Origin: Terriglobia bacterium
GTDB taxonomy: Bacteria; Acidobacteriota; Terriglobia; Terriglobales; Acidobacteriaceae
Assembly (NCBI GenBank): GCA_020073385.1
Contig: JAIQFH010000030.1
Coordinates: forward strand, 1 to 64,000
Length of the DNA: 64,000 bases
Direction: 5' to 3'
In this document: piece by piece, positions 54,933-63,080 of the stretch
Layout: every line of letters begins with the position of its first letter
Position numbering within the stretch: position 1 is the first letter of the stretch
Notes under the pieces: generated by a model
What the model saw: the letters and a program-made list of their open reading frames with translations, nothing else
The model's database searches: none
Told to the model about the DNA's origin: nothing
Position numbers and translations under genes: made by a program

Positions 54933-56405
54933 ATGGCTTCATTATTACAGCAGCATTGTCACACACATCCGGCCCTGCTGCGGCCCATCGGCCCTGTGAC
55001 ACGCGCCATCCCTCCGTTGTATGCTCGGGGCGTGTCCCGCCCGTCTCCGTCGGACCGTTCGCCGACCATTGGCCTCGTTCTGGGGCTGGTTATCACCTTT
55101 TCTGCTGTGCTGGCATACTCGGCGTACATCACCTGGCAGGTTACCGGCCTCCGCAAGCTGCAGACGGAATTGGTCGACCGGAATCGCAAGGACTCTTTGC
55201 AGCTGCTCCGCATCCAGAATGATCTCAATCTGCTTGCTGTGGCCATGCGCGACATGGTCAGCAGCGATGAACCCTACCCTCTGACCGCGTGGTCGGCGCA
55301 GTTCCAACGTATCCGCACTGACCTCGACGATGCCATGCGCCTCGAGGCCGGATTCGCTGCCGCCAGTCGCACGCCCGAGCAGAGTGCGTTTCTGACCAGT
55401 TCCGTGACCCAGTTCTGGGATGCCGTTGACCGTGTCTTCGCCCTGGCCCACGATGGCCAGGAGAAAGAAGCTCGCAAACAAATTCAGAATTCTCTCCAGG
55501 AGCGCCAGGCAGCCCTGAGCACGGCCGTAGCTCGCTTCCTCGTGCAAAACACGGAGAATGAAGAGCAAGCTGGCCAGCGAATCGTCCAGATTTACGACCG
55601 GGTGCAGCGCCAGGTTTATTTCTTCCTTGCCGCCACGCTTCTCGCCATCTTGCTGAATGGCCTTTCGCTGATCCGCTGGAACCGCCGCCTGTTCGCGCGT
55701 CTCGCCGAGATCTCCGAGCGCCGCAGCGAGCTGGCCCAGAAGCTGATTTCTACCCAGGAATCCACGCTGCGCTACATCTCTCGCGAACTCCATGATGAAT
55801 TCGGCCAAATCCTTACTGCAATAGGATCGATGCTCCGACGCGCCGGAACCCATGCCCCCGAGGGATCCTCATTGCGCGCCGATCTCCAGGAAGTTCTGGA
55901 AACTGTCCAGTCCACCCTGGACAAAGTGCGCAGCCTCTCCCAGGCTCTGCACCCCGTCATGCTTGACGAAGCCGGACTTGAGAGCACGCTCGATTGGTAC
56001 ATCCCCACCATAGAAAGACAAACGGGAATTACCATATCCTATGAGAAGCAGGGGAAACCGTTTCTAGTAGACGGTGCCGCGGGCGTTCACGTGTACCGCA
56101 TTCTGCAGGAGGCGTTGAACAATGTCGCGCGTCACTCTGGGGCTAAACAGGTTTCTGTACGGTTACGCTTTCTGGCGCAAACGCTCGAGCTGGAAGTGCG
56201 AGACCGCGGGGCTGGTTTTGCCGAGAGTCCCAACCGGCGCGGAATAGGCTTGGTGGCGATGCGCGAGCGTTCCGAACTCATGGGCGGGCAACTTGTCGTT
56301 ACGCGTCCCACTGATGGTGATGGCGGTACGTTGGTACACCTGACGGTTCCACGGGAGAAAGCGGAGTCTTATGCAAAAGAAGATCACAGTGTTACTAGTA
56401 GATGA
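54933..56405 (+). CDS. NarX-type sensor histidine kinase
   Basis: A 490-residue kinase. Two spans (about 46-68 and 231-253) flank a periplasmic helical sensor (about 70-230). The cytoplasmic part has the HisKA_3 dimerisation motif with the phosphoacceptor H287 in ISRELHDEFGQ and a HATPase domain (ILQEALNNVARHSGA, DRGAGF, GIGLVAMRER). The start used is the ATG at 54933 (no good ribosome site); later starts TTG 55018 and GTG 55033 are also possible. The partner regulator overlaps its 3' end by 35 bp. Signal unknown. Confidence 0.9.
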   Translation: MASLLQQHCHTHPALLRPIGPVTRAIPPLYARGVSRPSPSDRSPTIGLVLGLVITFSAVLAYSAYITWQVTGLRKLQTELVDRNRKDSLQLLRIQNDLNLLAVAMRDMVSSDEPYPLTAWSAQFQRIRTDLDDAMRLEAGFAAASRTPEQSAFLTSSVTQFWDAVDRVFALAHDGQEKEARKQIQNSLQERQAALSTAVARFLVQNTENEEQAGQRIVQIYDRVQRQVYFFLAATLLAILLNGLSLIRWNRRLFARLAEISERRSELAQKLISTQESTLRYISRELHDEFGQILTAIGSMLRRAGTHAPEGSSLRADLQEVLETVQSTLDKVRSLSQALHPVMLDEAGLESTLDWYIPTIERQTGITISYEKQGKPFLVDGAAGVHVYRILQEALNNVARHSGAKQVSVRLRFLAQTLELEVRDRGAGFAESPNRRGIGLVAMRERSELMGGQLVVTRPTDGDGGTLVHLTVPREKAESYAKEDHSVTSR

Positions 56406-57000
56406 TCACAGCCTCGTGCGGCGCGGCTTCCGTCGGATGCTCGAAGACGAGCCCGACATGGAAGTCGTTGGCGAAGCCGGGGACGGCGAGGAATCCGTCA
56501 AACTTGCCAAACAACTCCATCCCCAAGTGGTCATCATGGACTGCGCCCTGCCCGGCATGAATGGACTCGACGCCACGCGCAAGATCATCGAAGACTCTCC
56601 CGAAACGGCCGTTCTCATGCTCAGCATGCACAGCGAGAGCACGTGGGTTCGACAGGCGATCGAAGCTGGCGCTAAAGGATATGTTCTAAAAAACGCAATG
56701 GATCTGGAGCTTGGCCCGGCAATCCGCAAAATCGCTGCGGGAGAGACTGTCTTCGATCCCAAAGTCGAGCAAAAGGCCGCCCTTCGCGGCGAGCGTAGCG
56801 CTGCCCTGACCCAACGCGAGCTCGAAGTGCTGCAAATGATCGTTGACGGCAAGTCGAACAAAGAGATCGCCACGGCGCTCCAACTGAGCGCGAACACGGT
56901 CGCCGTTCACCGTGCCAACATCATGAATACCCTCGGCATTCACAAGACTGCCGAACTCGTTGTTTATGCTATTCGTGCCGGGCTGGTGAACGTTCCGTGA
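56371..57000 (+). CDS. NarL/LuxR-type response regulator (partner of the adjoining kinase)
   Basis: A 209-residue regulator overlapping the kinase gene by 35 bp. Receiver domain about 1-120 with phosphoacceptor in VVIMDCALPGMNG and conserved Lys in YVLKNAMD. LuxR HTH about 145-205 (LTQRELEVLQMIVDGKSNKEI, then TVAVHRANIMNTL). Its TGA overlaps the GTG start of the FG-GAP protein gene, so all three are one transcript. Confidence 0.92.
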   Translation: MQKKITVLLVDDHSLVRRGFRRMLEDEPDMEVVGEAGDGEESVKLAKQLHPQVVIMDCALPGMNGLDATRKIIEDSPETAVLMLSMHSESTWVRQAIEAGAKGYVLKNAMDLELGPAIRKIAAGETVFDPKVEQKAALRGERSAALTQRELEVLQMIVDGKSNKEIATALQLSANTVAVHRANIMNTLGIHKTAELVVYAIRAGLVNVP

Positions 57001-58700
57001 ACCGCAGGTCTTTCCTGGGAGGAATGGCGGGACTGGCATCGTGGTCGCAGCTTTCGCGACTGCAATCTTTCGCCGCACAATCTGCGGCGAACAATGCCCT
57101 CGGATTCCGCTTTACGGACGTCACAAGCCAGGCCGGTATCCATTTTCAGCACAATAGCGGCGCTTTCGGTGGCAAATTCTTGCCGGAAACCCTTGGCTCC
57201 GGTTGCGCCTTTCTCGACTACGATCGTGATGGCTGGCAAGACATCCTGCTGATCAATGGCTCTGACTGGCCCGGCCACAAAAAATCCCGAACTACGCTTC
57301 GTCTCTACCACAACAATGGCAACGGCACTTTCACCGATGTAACCGCTCGCGCCGGCCTCGATGTCGAACTCTACGGCATGGGCGTTGCCGTAGGCGACTA
57401 CAACAACGATGGGTATCCCGATATTCTCGTCACGTGCGTCGGCCAGAACAGACTCTTCCGCAACACCGGGAAGGGAACGTTCGTCGATGTCACCAATGCC
57501 GCTGGTCTCGGAAAGCGGGAAGGCTTCAGCACGTCCGCTCTATGGTTCGATTACGATCGCGACGGCCTGCTCGATCTCTTCGTCTGCAACTACGTCAAGT
57601 GGTCTCTGGAGGCCGATATCTTCTGCAGCCTCGACGGCAAGCACAAGTCGTACTGCACGCCGGAAGCGTATCGCGGCGCCACCTGCTGGCTGTTCCATAA
57701 CCGCGGCAACGGCACCTTCGAAGATGTTACGGCTACCAGCGGCATCTTCGACAGCAGTTCCAAGTCCCTTGGCGTGGCGTTGTTGGACGAAAATCGTGAC
57801 GGCTGGCCCGATCTCCTCGTCGCCAACGACACCCAGCCCAATAAGCTTTATCGCAACCAGCACAACGGCACATTCAAAGATGCGGCAGTCGAGGCCGGCA
57901 TCGCCTTCAGCAGTGAAGGCAAAGCACGCGCCGGTATGGGAGTCGATGTCGCCGACTTCGATAACTCCGGCGCGCCAGGCGTCGCTATCACCAATTTCGA
58001 TAATGAAATGATTGGTCTTTATCGCCTGAGCGGCAAAAGCTTCGAAGACATTGCGCCGCAATCCGGCGTTGGCATCGCTTCCCGCAACAGCCTCGGATTC
58101 GGTTGTTCGTTTCTCGATATCGACCTCGACGGCTGGCTTGACTTTGCCGTTGCCAACGGCCACATCGACGAAACTGTCCGCAATATCCGCGGCAACGTCG
58201 GATACGCCCAACCGCCACAGCTCTTCCTCAACGGCGGTAAGGGGACCTTCCGCGAGGTCGCCGCAGAAGCCGGTGACGGATTCGACCATCCCAAAGTCGG
58301 CCGTGGCCTCGCCTACGGCGATTTCGATCGCGACGGAGATTTGGATCTGTTGATCACCACCAACAACGGTCCTGCTTACCTGTATCGCAACGACCAACTT
58401 GCAGGCAACCGCAGCATCCGTTTCCATGTCGTCGGAACGAAATCCAATCGTGATGCCATCGGCGCCTCTGTGCGAATCTTCGGCGCTGGGATGGAGCAGT
58501 CGCGCCTGGTCAAGGGGGGATCGAGCTATCTCTCGCAGTCCGAACTCCCTGTGACGTTCGGCGTAGAGAAGCGAGATCGCATCGACCGCGTCGTCATCGA
58601 TTGGCCGAGTGGACAGACAGAGGAGTACAAGAACCTTGCAACTGGCCGTGCCTACGATTGCACCGAAGCAAAGGGAATTGTGCCGCGGGATCGTTACTGA
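56997..58700 (+). CDS. Tat-exported CRTAC1-type FG-GAP/ASPIC protein
   Basis: A 567-residue protein from the GTG at 56997, which shares bases with the upstream TGA (GTGA). The N-terminus is a Tat signal (NRRSFLGGMAG). It is a seven-bladed-propeller-type FG-GAP/VCBS repeat protein: many calcium-binding units of the form FLDYDRDGWQDILLING, GDYNNDGYPDILV, FDYDRDGLLDLFV. The C-terminal ~70 residues have the ASPIC/UnbV pattern (IRFHVVGTKSNRDAIGA, VTFGVEKRDRID). Function of this family in bacteria is poorly known; adhesion or carbohydrate-related roles are suspected. Confidence 0.9.
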   Translation: MNRRSFLGGMAGLASWSQLSRLQSFAAQSAANNALGFRFTDVTSQAGIHFQHNSGAFGGKFLPETLGSGCAFLDYDRDGWQDILLINGSDWPGHKKSRTTLRLYHNNGNGTFTDVTARAGLDVELYGMGVAVGDYNNDGYPDILVTCVGQNRLFRNTGKGTFVDVTNAAGLGKREGFSTSALWFDYDRDGLLDLFVCNYVKWSLEADIFCSLDGKHKSYCTPEAYRGATCWLFHNRGNGTFEDVTATSGIFDSSSKSLGVALLDENRDGWPDLLVANDTQPNKLYRNQHNGTFKDAAVEAGIAFSSEGKARAGMGVDVADFDNSGAPGVAITNFDNEMIGLYRLSGKSFEDIAPQSGVGIASRNSLGFGCSFLDIDLDGWLDFAVANGHIDETVRNIRGNVGYAQPPQLFLNGGKGTFREVAAEAGDGFDHPKVGRGLAYGDFDRDGDLDLLITTNNGPAYLYRNDQLAGNRSIRFHVVGTKSNRDAIGASVRIFGAGMEQSRLVKGGSSYLSQSELPVTFGVEKRDRIDRVVIDWPSGQTEEYKNLATGRAYDCTEAKGIVPRDRY

Positions 58701-59302
58701 GCAGAACGCGCGGTGTGTCTTGCGAGAGAGCCTGACGCCACCAGATCTATCTCCACCGTATCGCTGACCCGCAGAAATAAAGTGCTGGGATTCTTCATTC
58801 CCCACTTCTGATACGGCACTGTGAAGTGAACCGTTGCCGTCCACTGCTCTCCACTCGTCTCCACCAGGGCCGGAACGGTGATCTCTCGGTCCACCCCGTG
58901 GATATTAAACATGCCATGAACCAGCACCGACGACTTGCCTGAACTCGCTACCGCCCCGTCGATCCGGTCAGGACGAAATCCAATCTCCGGGTAGCGCGCG
59001 CTTTCGAGCACCTCTTTGTGCATCTTCCGATCGCGCATCCCGCTGCCGCTATCCCCGCTCACGGCGTCAACGACAATCTGTCCGGATACTTTCCCGTCCG
59101 GCTCGACCTGAAGTTCTCCCTGCTTTACCTTGAACGTTCCGCGCACGGTGTGGAGCACATCCCCCAGTGTGAACTTTACCGAACTCTGCGCCGGATCGAC
59201 GCGGTAGTCGGCATCCTGAGCCGCTGCCAACACAGTACCGCTGGCCAGCAACAAAGCGAGCCCCAGAAATGGTCGACGAACCTTCCTGTACTTGTCATGC
59301 AT
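58694..59302 (-). CDS. YceI-family lipid-binding protein
   Basis: A 202-residue exported protein with a signal peptide (about 10-28, ending VLAAA). The mature protein has the YceI lipocalin-like barrel pattern: DYRVDPAQSSVKFTLGDVLHTVRGTFKVK, GMRDRKMHKEVL and RYPEIGFRPD. YceI proteins hold polyisoprenoids or other amphiphiles in the periplasm. It starts 3 bp after the FAD oxidoreductase stop, so it probably handles the product of the type III polyketide synthase operon. Overlaps the convergent FG-GAP gene by 7 bp. Confidence 0.85.
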   Translation of the reverse strand: MHDKYRKVRRPFLGLALLLASGTVLAAAQDADYRVDPAQSSVKFTLGDVLHTVRGTFKVKQGELQVEPDGKVSGQIVVDAVSGDSGSGMRDRKMHKEVLESARYPEIGFRPDRIDGAVASSGKSSVLVHGMFNIHGVDREITVPALVETSGEQWTATVHFTVPYQKWGMKNPSTLFLRVSDTVEIDLVASGSLARHTARSAQ

Positions 59303-59305
59303 GGA

Positions 59306-60415
59306 CTAAGCGGTAATCAATCCCCATCCCAGAGTTAGACCATCCCAGACGAGATCCTGTGCCGGCAACGCTCCAACGTGTAGCGCAAGCAAACGTTGAA
59401 ACACTTCCGGGTGCTTCTGAAACGTCTGCAGCGTCCGGTGCTGAAGCCGCGGTCGTCCATCGAGCGTAAGCATCAGTCGCGCCATCAAAAGCGGTCGCAG
59501 AGCCAGCCGATCGTGGATCCTCTGATACGGACTCAGATCGCCCGCTTCAATGCAGCCAGCCAGCGCTACTGTCTGGCTGAACGCCAAGCCCAGACCTTCT
59601 CCGGTGATCGCATCCACCGTGCCCGCCGCATCGCCGATCAGCGCCATGTTGCCACGCCACACGCGCTTGAGCCGCCGGTTGCCCGTCACAGAGCCACGTT
59701 CTGTGGTCACCGCCTCAGCTCGCTCCAGCCGCGCACTCAACCATGACAATTCCTTCAGACCATCTTCCAGCCGCAGATTGGGATCATGGGATGCCAGTGC
59801 GACGCACACCTGCTCATCGCCCACCGCAGTTGCATAACCCTGGCAGCGCTTGCCCCAATGTACTTCCATGTGTTCTGTCCACGGCGCAACGCGATAGTGC
59901 CTCCGGAAGGCATAACGCAGTCGAGGCCGATAGCCCGCCTCCAGACCGGCCCACCGCCGTACGCGTGAGTTCGACCCGTCCGCTCCAATGATCCAGCGCG
60001 CCCGGACAAAGTCCTTTCCGACGTTAACTCCATCTGCGCTGATGCCCGTCACCGCCGCGCCCCAGAGCAACTCCGTGCCAACCTGTGCAGCTCTTTCCGT
60101 CATCACGCGGTGCAAGACGGTCCGGCGCGCGGCAAGACCGAAACTACCAACCGGGAACGAAGCGTCCGTAGACAACTCGCGACTCAAGAATCGAATGCCC
60201 CGAAACCGATACGCCTCCGAAACCGGCAACTGAAGCCCAAGCCGCTCCAGCGACGCAAGCCCGTCCGGCATCAAGCCTTCTCCGCACGCTTTATCGATGG
60301 GCGGTTGGCGGCCATCAGCTACAGCCACACGCAGTCCGCGCTGACGTGCCGCGATGGCCATCGCTAACCCTGCGGGCCCACCTCCAATCACGAAAACATC
60401 GGTAGAGTTCAGCAA
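59306..60415 (-). CDS. FAD-dependent oxidoreductase (geranylgeranyl reductase/hydroxylase type)
   Basis: A 369-residue flavoprotein. The N-terminal GxGxxG is in VIGGGPAGLAMAIA, and the second FAD motif (GD) in ALIGDAAGTVDAITGEGLGLA; GADGS is at about 147. These fit the geranylgeranyl-reductase/aromatic hydroxylase group. It starts 10 bp after the type III polyketide synthase stop. Oxidation of a polyketide (for instance an alkylresorcinol to a quinone) is a reasonable role, an inference from operon context. Confidence 0.85.
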   Translation of the reverse strand: MLNSTDVFVIGGGPAGLAMAIAARQRGLRVAVADGRQPPIDKACGEGLMPDGLASLERLGLQLPVSEAYRFRGIRFLSRELSTDASFPVGSFGLAARRTVLHRVMTERAAQVGTELLWGAAVTGISADGVNVGKDFVRARWIIGADGSNSRVRRWAGLEAGYRPRLRYAFRRHYRVAPWTEHMEVHWGKRCQGYATAVGDEQVCVALASHDPNLRLEDGLKELSWLSARLERAEAVTTERGSVTGNRRLKRVWRGNMALIGDAAGTVDAITGEGLGLAFSQTVALAGCIEAGDLSPYQRIHDRLALRPLLMARLMLTLDGRPRLQHRTLQTFQKHPEVFQRLLALHVGALPAQDLVWDGLTLGWGLITA

Positions 60416-60425
60416 ATCGAAATCC

Positions 60426-61475
60426 TCACCACTTCAAGAGAACAAGCTCCGAGCAAAATCCCGGTCCCATCGCCGCCAATAAACCGAGCGTGCCTGGTTC
60501 CGGACGCCGGTTTTGCATCACGTCTTCCAGCACGACCAGCACCGAAGCCGACGACAGGTTTCCCACCTTCTTGAGACAGTCCCAGGAAGCATCAAGCTGC
60601 CCATTGTGCAGATCGAGCGCGGCAGCCGTCGCTTCCAGCACCTTCGGACCTCCCGTGTGGAGTACCCAACTTCCAATGTCGCTTCTCTTATGTCCCTGAT
60701 CTGCCAGAAACCCGTCCACATCGTGTCCCAGATTTTCGCGAATGAGCACCGGCACTTCCGGAGACAGCACGATGTTGAAGCCTCTTTCACTCACCTTCCA
60801 GCCCATCATTTCTTCCGTGTCCGGATAAAACACTGACCGCGTCGCCACGATCTCCGGTCCAGTCGCATTCAGTTCGCTTCCTGTGACCACGACCGCCGCC
60901 GAACCGTCCGCGAACAGTCCCGACGAAATCAAATTAGCGACCGTAAGATCCTGTTTCTGGATCGTCAGTGAACACAATTCAACAGAAACCAGCGCCGCCG
61001 CCTGCGATGGATACGCGCGCACATAGTCCGCTGCGCGTGCGATTCCTGCTGCTCCCGCAACACAGCCAAGGCCAAAAATCGGCAGCCGCTTGATGTTTGC
61101 CGGTAGCCCCATCCGATTGATCAGCAGAGCATCGATCGAAGGGCTCGAGATGCCAGTGACTGATGTGAAGAAGAGTGCGCCCAGCTTGCTCTTATCAACC
61201 CCTGCATGGTGCAGTGCACGGCACAGAGCCTGCTCGCCTAGCTCCTGCGCGACTTGAATCCACGCATCGTTGGCGCAGCCCCAGGTTTTCAAGTCGTAAT
61301 ATTCTTCGTACGGCAACGCCAGGTGCCGTCCTTCAACCGCAACATTGCGGTGCAGCCGCGCCAGCATCAGCGGGTTCTTGAGTTGATCACCCCAATACTG
61401 TTGCAGTTGCTCCAGCAGGAATTTCTGAGGGTAGTAATGCTTGGGAAAGGCGCTCGCGGCGCTGGCTATTTGCAT
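60426..61475 (-). CDS. Type III polyketide synthase (chalcone synthase-like)
   Basis: A 349-residue enzyme from the ATG at 61475; a TTG 9 codons earlier (61502) is possible but lacks a site. The catalytic triad is C138 (GLGCVAG), H273 (VLHTGG) and N306 (KVGNLSSAS), as in type III polyketide synthases, which condense malonyl units on acyl-CoA and cyclise them. Bacterial members make alkylresorcinols and pyrones or phloroglucinols. Heads an operon with an FAD oxidoreductase and a YceI protein. Product unknown. No methyltransferase is present. Confidence 0.9.
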   Translation of the reverse strand: MQIASAASAFPKHYYPQKFLLEQLQQYWGDQLKNPLMLARLHRNVAVEGRHLALPYEEYYDLKTWGCANDAWIQVAQELGEQALCRALHHAGVDKSKLGALFFTSVTGISSPSIDALLINRMGLPANIKRLPIFGLGCVAGAAGIARAADYVRAYPSQAAALVSVELCSLTIQKQDLTVANLISSGLFADGSAAVVVTGSELNATGPEIVATRSVFYPDTEEMMGWKVSERGFNIVLSPEVPVLIRENLGHDVDGFLADQGHKRSDIGSWVLHTGGPKVLEATAAALDLHNGQLDASWDCLKKVGNLSSASVLVVLEDVMQNRRPEPGTLGLLAAMGPGFCSELVLLKW

Positions 61476-61625
61476 GTTGGTCTGAATCCCCAGTCCCGGC
61501 AAAGAGTCAGCGCCGTACGCCCGCGGGACTTCGTGAATGAGCAGTTAGATGGCCGCGCGCGGAATACGGGTTGTACTCGTGCACTCCCTGCCGCTTCTAT
61601 ATTGTGATGATGCTACAAAAACGCA

Positions 61626-61645
61626 ATTGTCAAACGATTGTCAAA
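61626..61645 (-). promoter_or_regulatory. Direct repeat in the polyketide-synthase promoter
   Basis: TTTGACAAT occurs twice on the minus strand (61645-61637 and 61634-61626), with an 11-bp period, i.e. one helical turn. Both contain TTGACA, but no well-spaced -10 hexamer was seen. The spacing suggests an operator for a regulator such as a MerR-family protein, or a doubled -35 element. Confidence 0.4.
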
Positions 61646-61694
61646 TTAACTGACGTGATGGTTAAGGAAACTGGACACGATAATACCCTAGAAA

Positions 61695-63065
61695 CTAGCT
61701 GCGGAACGCCCGCCGCGCGAGACCAAGCGCTTCGGACCAGAATGCGCCAGGGGAATTCGCTAGCTCCACCACGCTTCGCACAGCCGCAACGAAAGCATCC
61801 ATCTGCGCTTGTTCGACGACCAGCGGCGGAGCCACCTTCAGCACCATAAAGTTATTTCCGCAAACTTGGGTCAGGAATCCGAAATCGCGAAACAGTCGCA
61901 TCACCAGGATCTGCCCGAACATTCCGCCATGGATGGCCCCAAACGCCTCGTACGGAATTCGCAGCCGAATCTGCTTCGGAGCCTGAAATTCGATTCCCAT
62001 CAACAGGCCGAGACCGCGAACTTCCTTCACCATCTCGAATTCCCGCAGCGCTGCCGTCAGTTGCTCATGCAGATATTTGCCTGTGTCGGTTGCACGTTGT
62101 CCCAATGCTTCGCGTTCCAGAACCTCGAGCGTTGCTAACCCCGCGCGCATCGCCAGACTGTTCTCACTGAATGTGGATGTGTGTACGAATGCACGGGGCA
62201 GGGAAGAATAAACGGAATCGCATACCTCATCCGACATCAATACCGCCCCGACCGGCACCAGCCCTCCACTCAACGCCTTCGCGAGCACGACCATGTCCGG
62301 CTCGACTCCAAACTGATGCGCGGCCAGAAATGTTCCGGTGCGATACATCCCCGTTTGCACTTCATCCAGCACAAACAGTGTTCCGTAACGACGGCACAGA
62401 GACTCGGCGTTCCGCAGGTAATCCGCGTCAGGAACGCGGACGCCGGCTTCGGATTGAATCGGCTCCACAATGAACGCCGCAAACTGCTTGCCTTTGAGTT
62501 CACGTTCCAGAGACCCGAGCGAGCCAAATGGAATGGTCTTGGTTTCCGGCAACAGCGGACCAAATCCCTCTCGCCAGAACTCATCGCTCATGAGCGACAA
62601 CGCGCCGCAGGTGAGCCCGTGGAAGGCGTGCTCCGCAGCCAGTATCCCGTTTCGGCGAGTATGCGCTCGCGCGAACTTGATGGCCGCCTCCACTCCTTCG
62701 CTTCCCGAAGAAGCAAAGAAAGCCTTGCTCAACCGTCCGCCGGCTCTTGCACATAGCCGTTCTGCTAGCTCTCCGGCAAGGTCCGCTACGTGGGTCTGAA
62801 TCATCGCCGGCCCACACCGTGCCAGTTCCCGTCGCAGCGCCTCTACGACATCCGGATGGTTGTGACCCACGTTGTGAACGCAATAGCCCGACAGGAAATC
62901 CACAATCCTGCGGCCGTCAGAGGTAAACAACTCCGCGCCCACACACCTCTCGTACCGGACGTCCATCTCAAGCAATCTGAGCAGACGCACCCATTGTGGA
63001 TTGACACGCTGCGCGTACCGCGCTGACACGTGTTCCGCTTCAACTGCTTGAACAGCTGTGCTCAT
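61695..63065 (-). CDS. Class III aminotransferase (PLP-dependent)
   Basis: A 456-residue enzyme. It has the pyridoxal-phosphate lysine K263 in VVLAKALSGG, Asp in VLDEVQTG (about 234) and the class III N-terminal VDFLSGYCVHNVGHNHPDV pattern, with AFHG near 147. This is the acetylornithine/ornithine/4-aminobutyrate group, which transfers the amino group from an omega-position. It precedes the polyketide synthase operon by about 220 bp in the same direction. Substrate not determined. Confidence 0.9.
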   Translation of the reverse strand: MSTAVQAVEAEHVSARYAQRVNPQWVRLLRLLEMDVRYERCVGAELFTSDGRRIVDFLSGYCVHNVGHNHPDVVEALRRELARCGPAMIQTHVADLAGELAERLCARAGGRLSKAFFASSGSEGVEAAIKFARAHTRRNGILAAEHAFHGLTCGALSLMSDEFWREGFGPLLPETKTIPFGSLGSLERELKGKQFAAFIVEPIQSEAGVRVPDADYLRNAESLCRRYGTLFVLDEVQTGMYRTGTFLAAHQFGVEPDMVVLAKALSGGLVPVGAVLMSDEVCDSVYSSLPRAFVHTSTFSENSLAMRAGLATLEVLEREALGQRATDTGKYLHEQLTAALREFEMVKEVRGLGLLMGIEFQAPKQIRLRIPYEAFGAIHGGMFGQILVMRLFRDFGFLTQVCGNNFMVLKVAPPLVVEQAQMDAFVAAVRSVVELANSPGAFWSEALGLARRAFRS

Positions 63066-63080
63066 TTGCTGCGACCTGAA

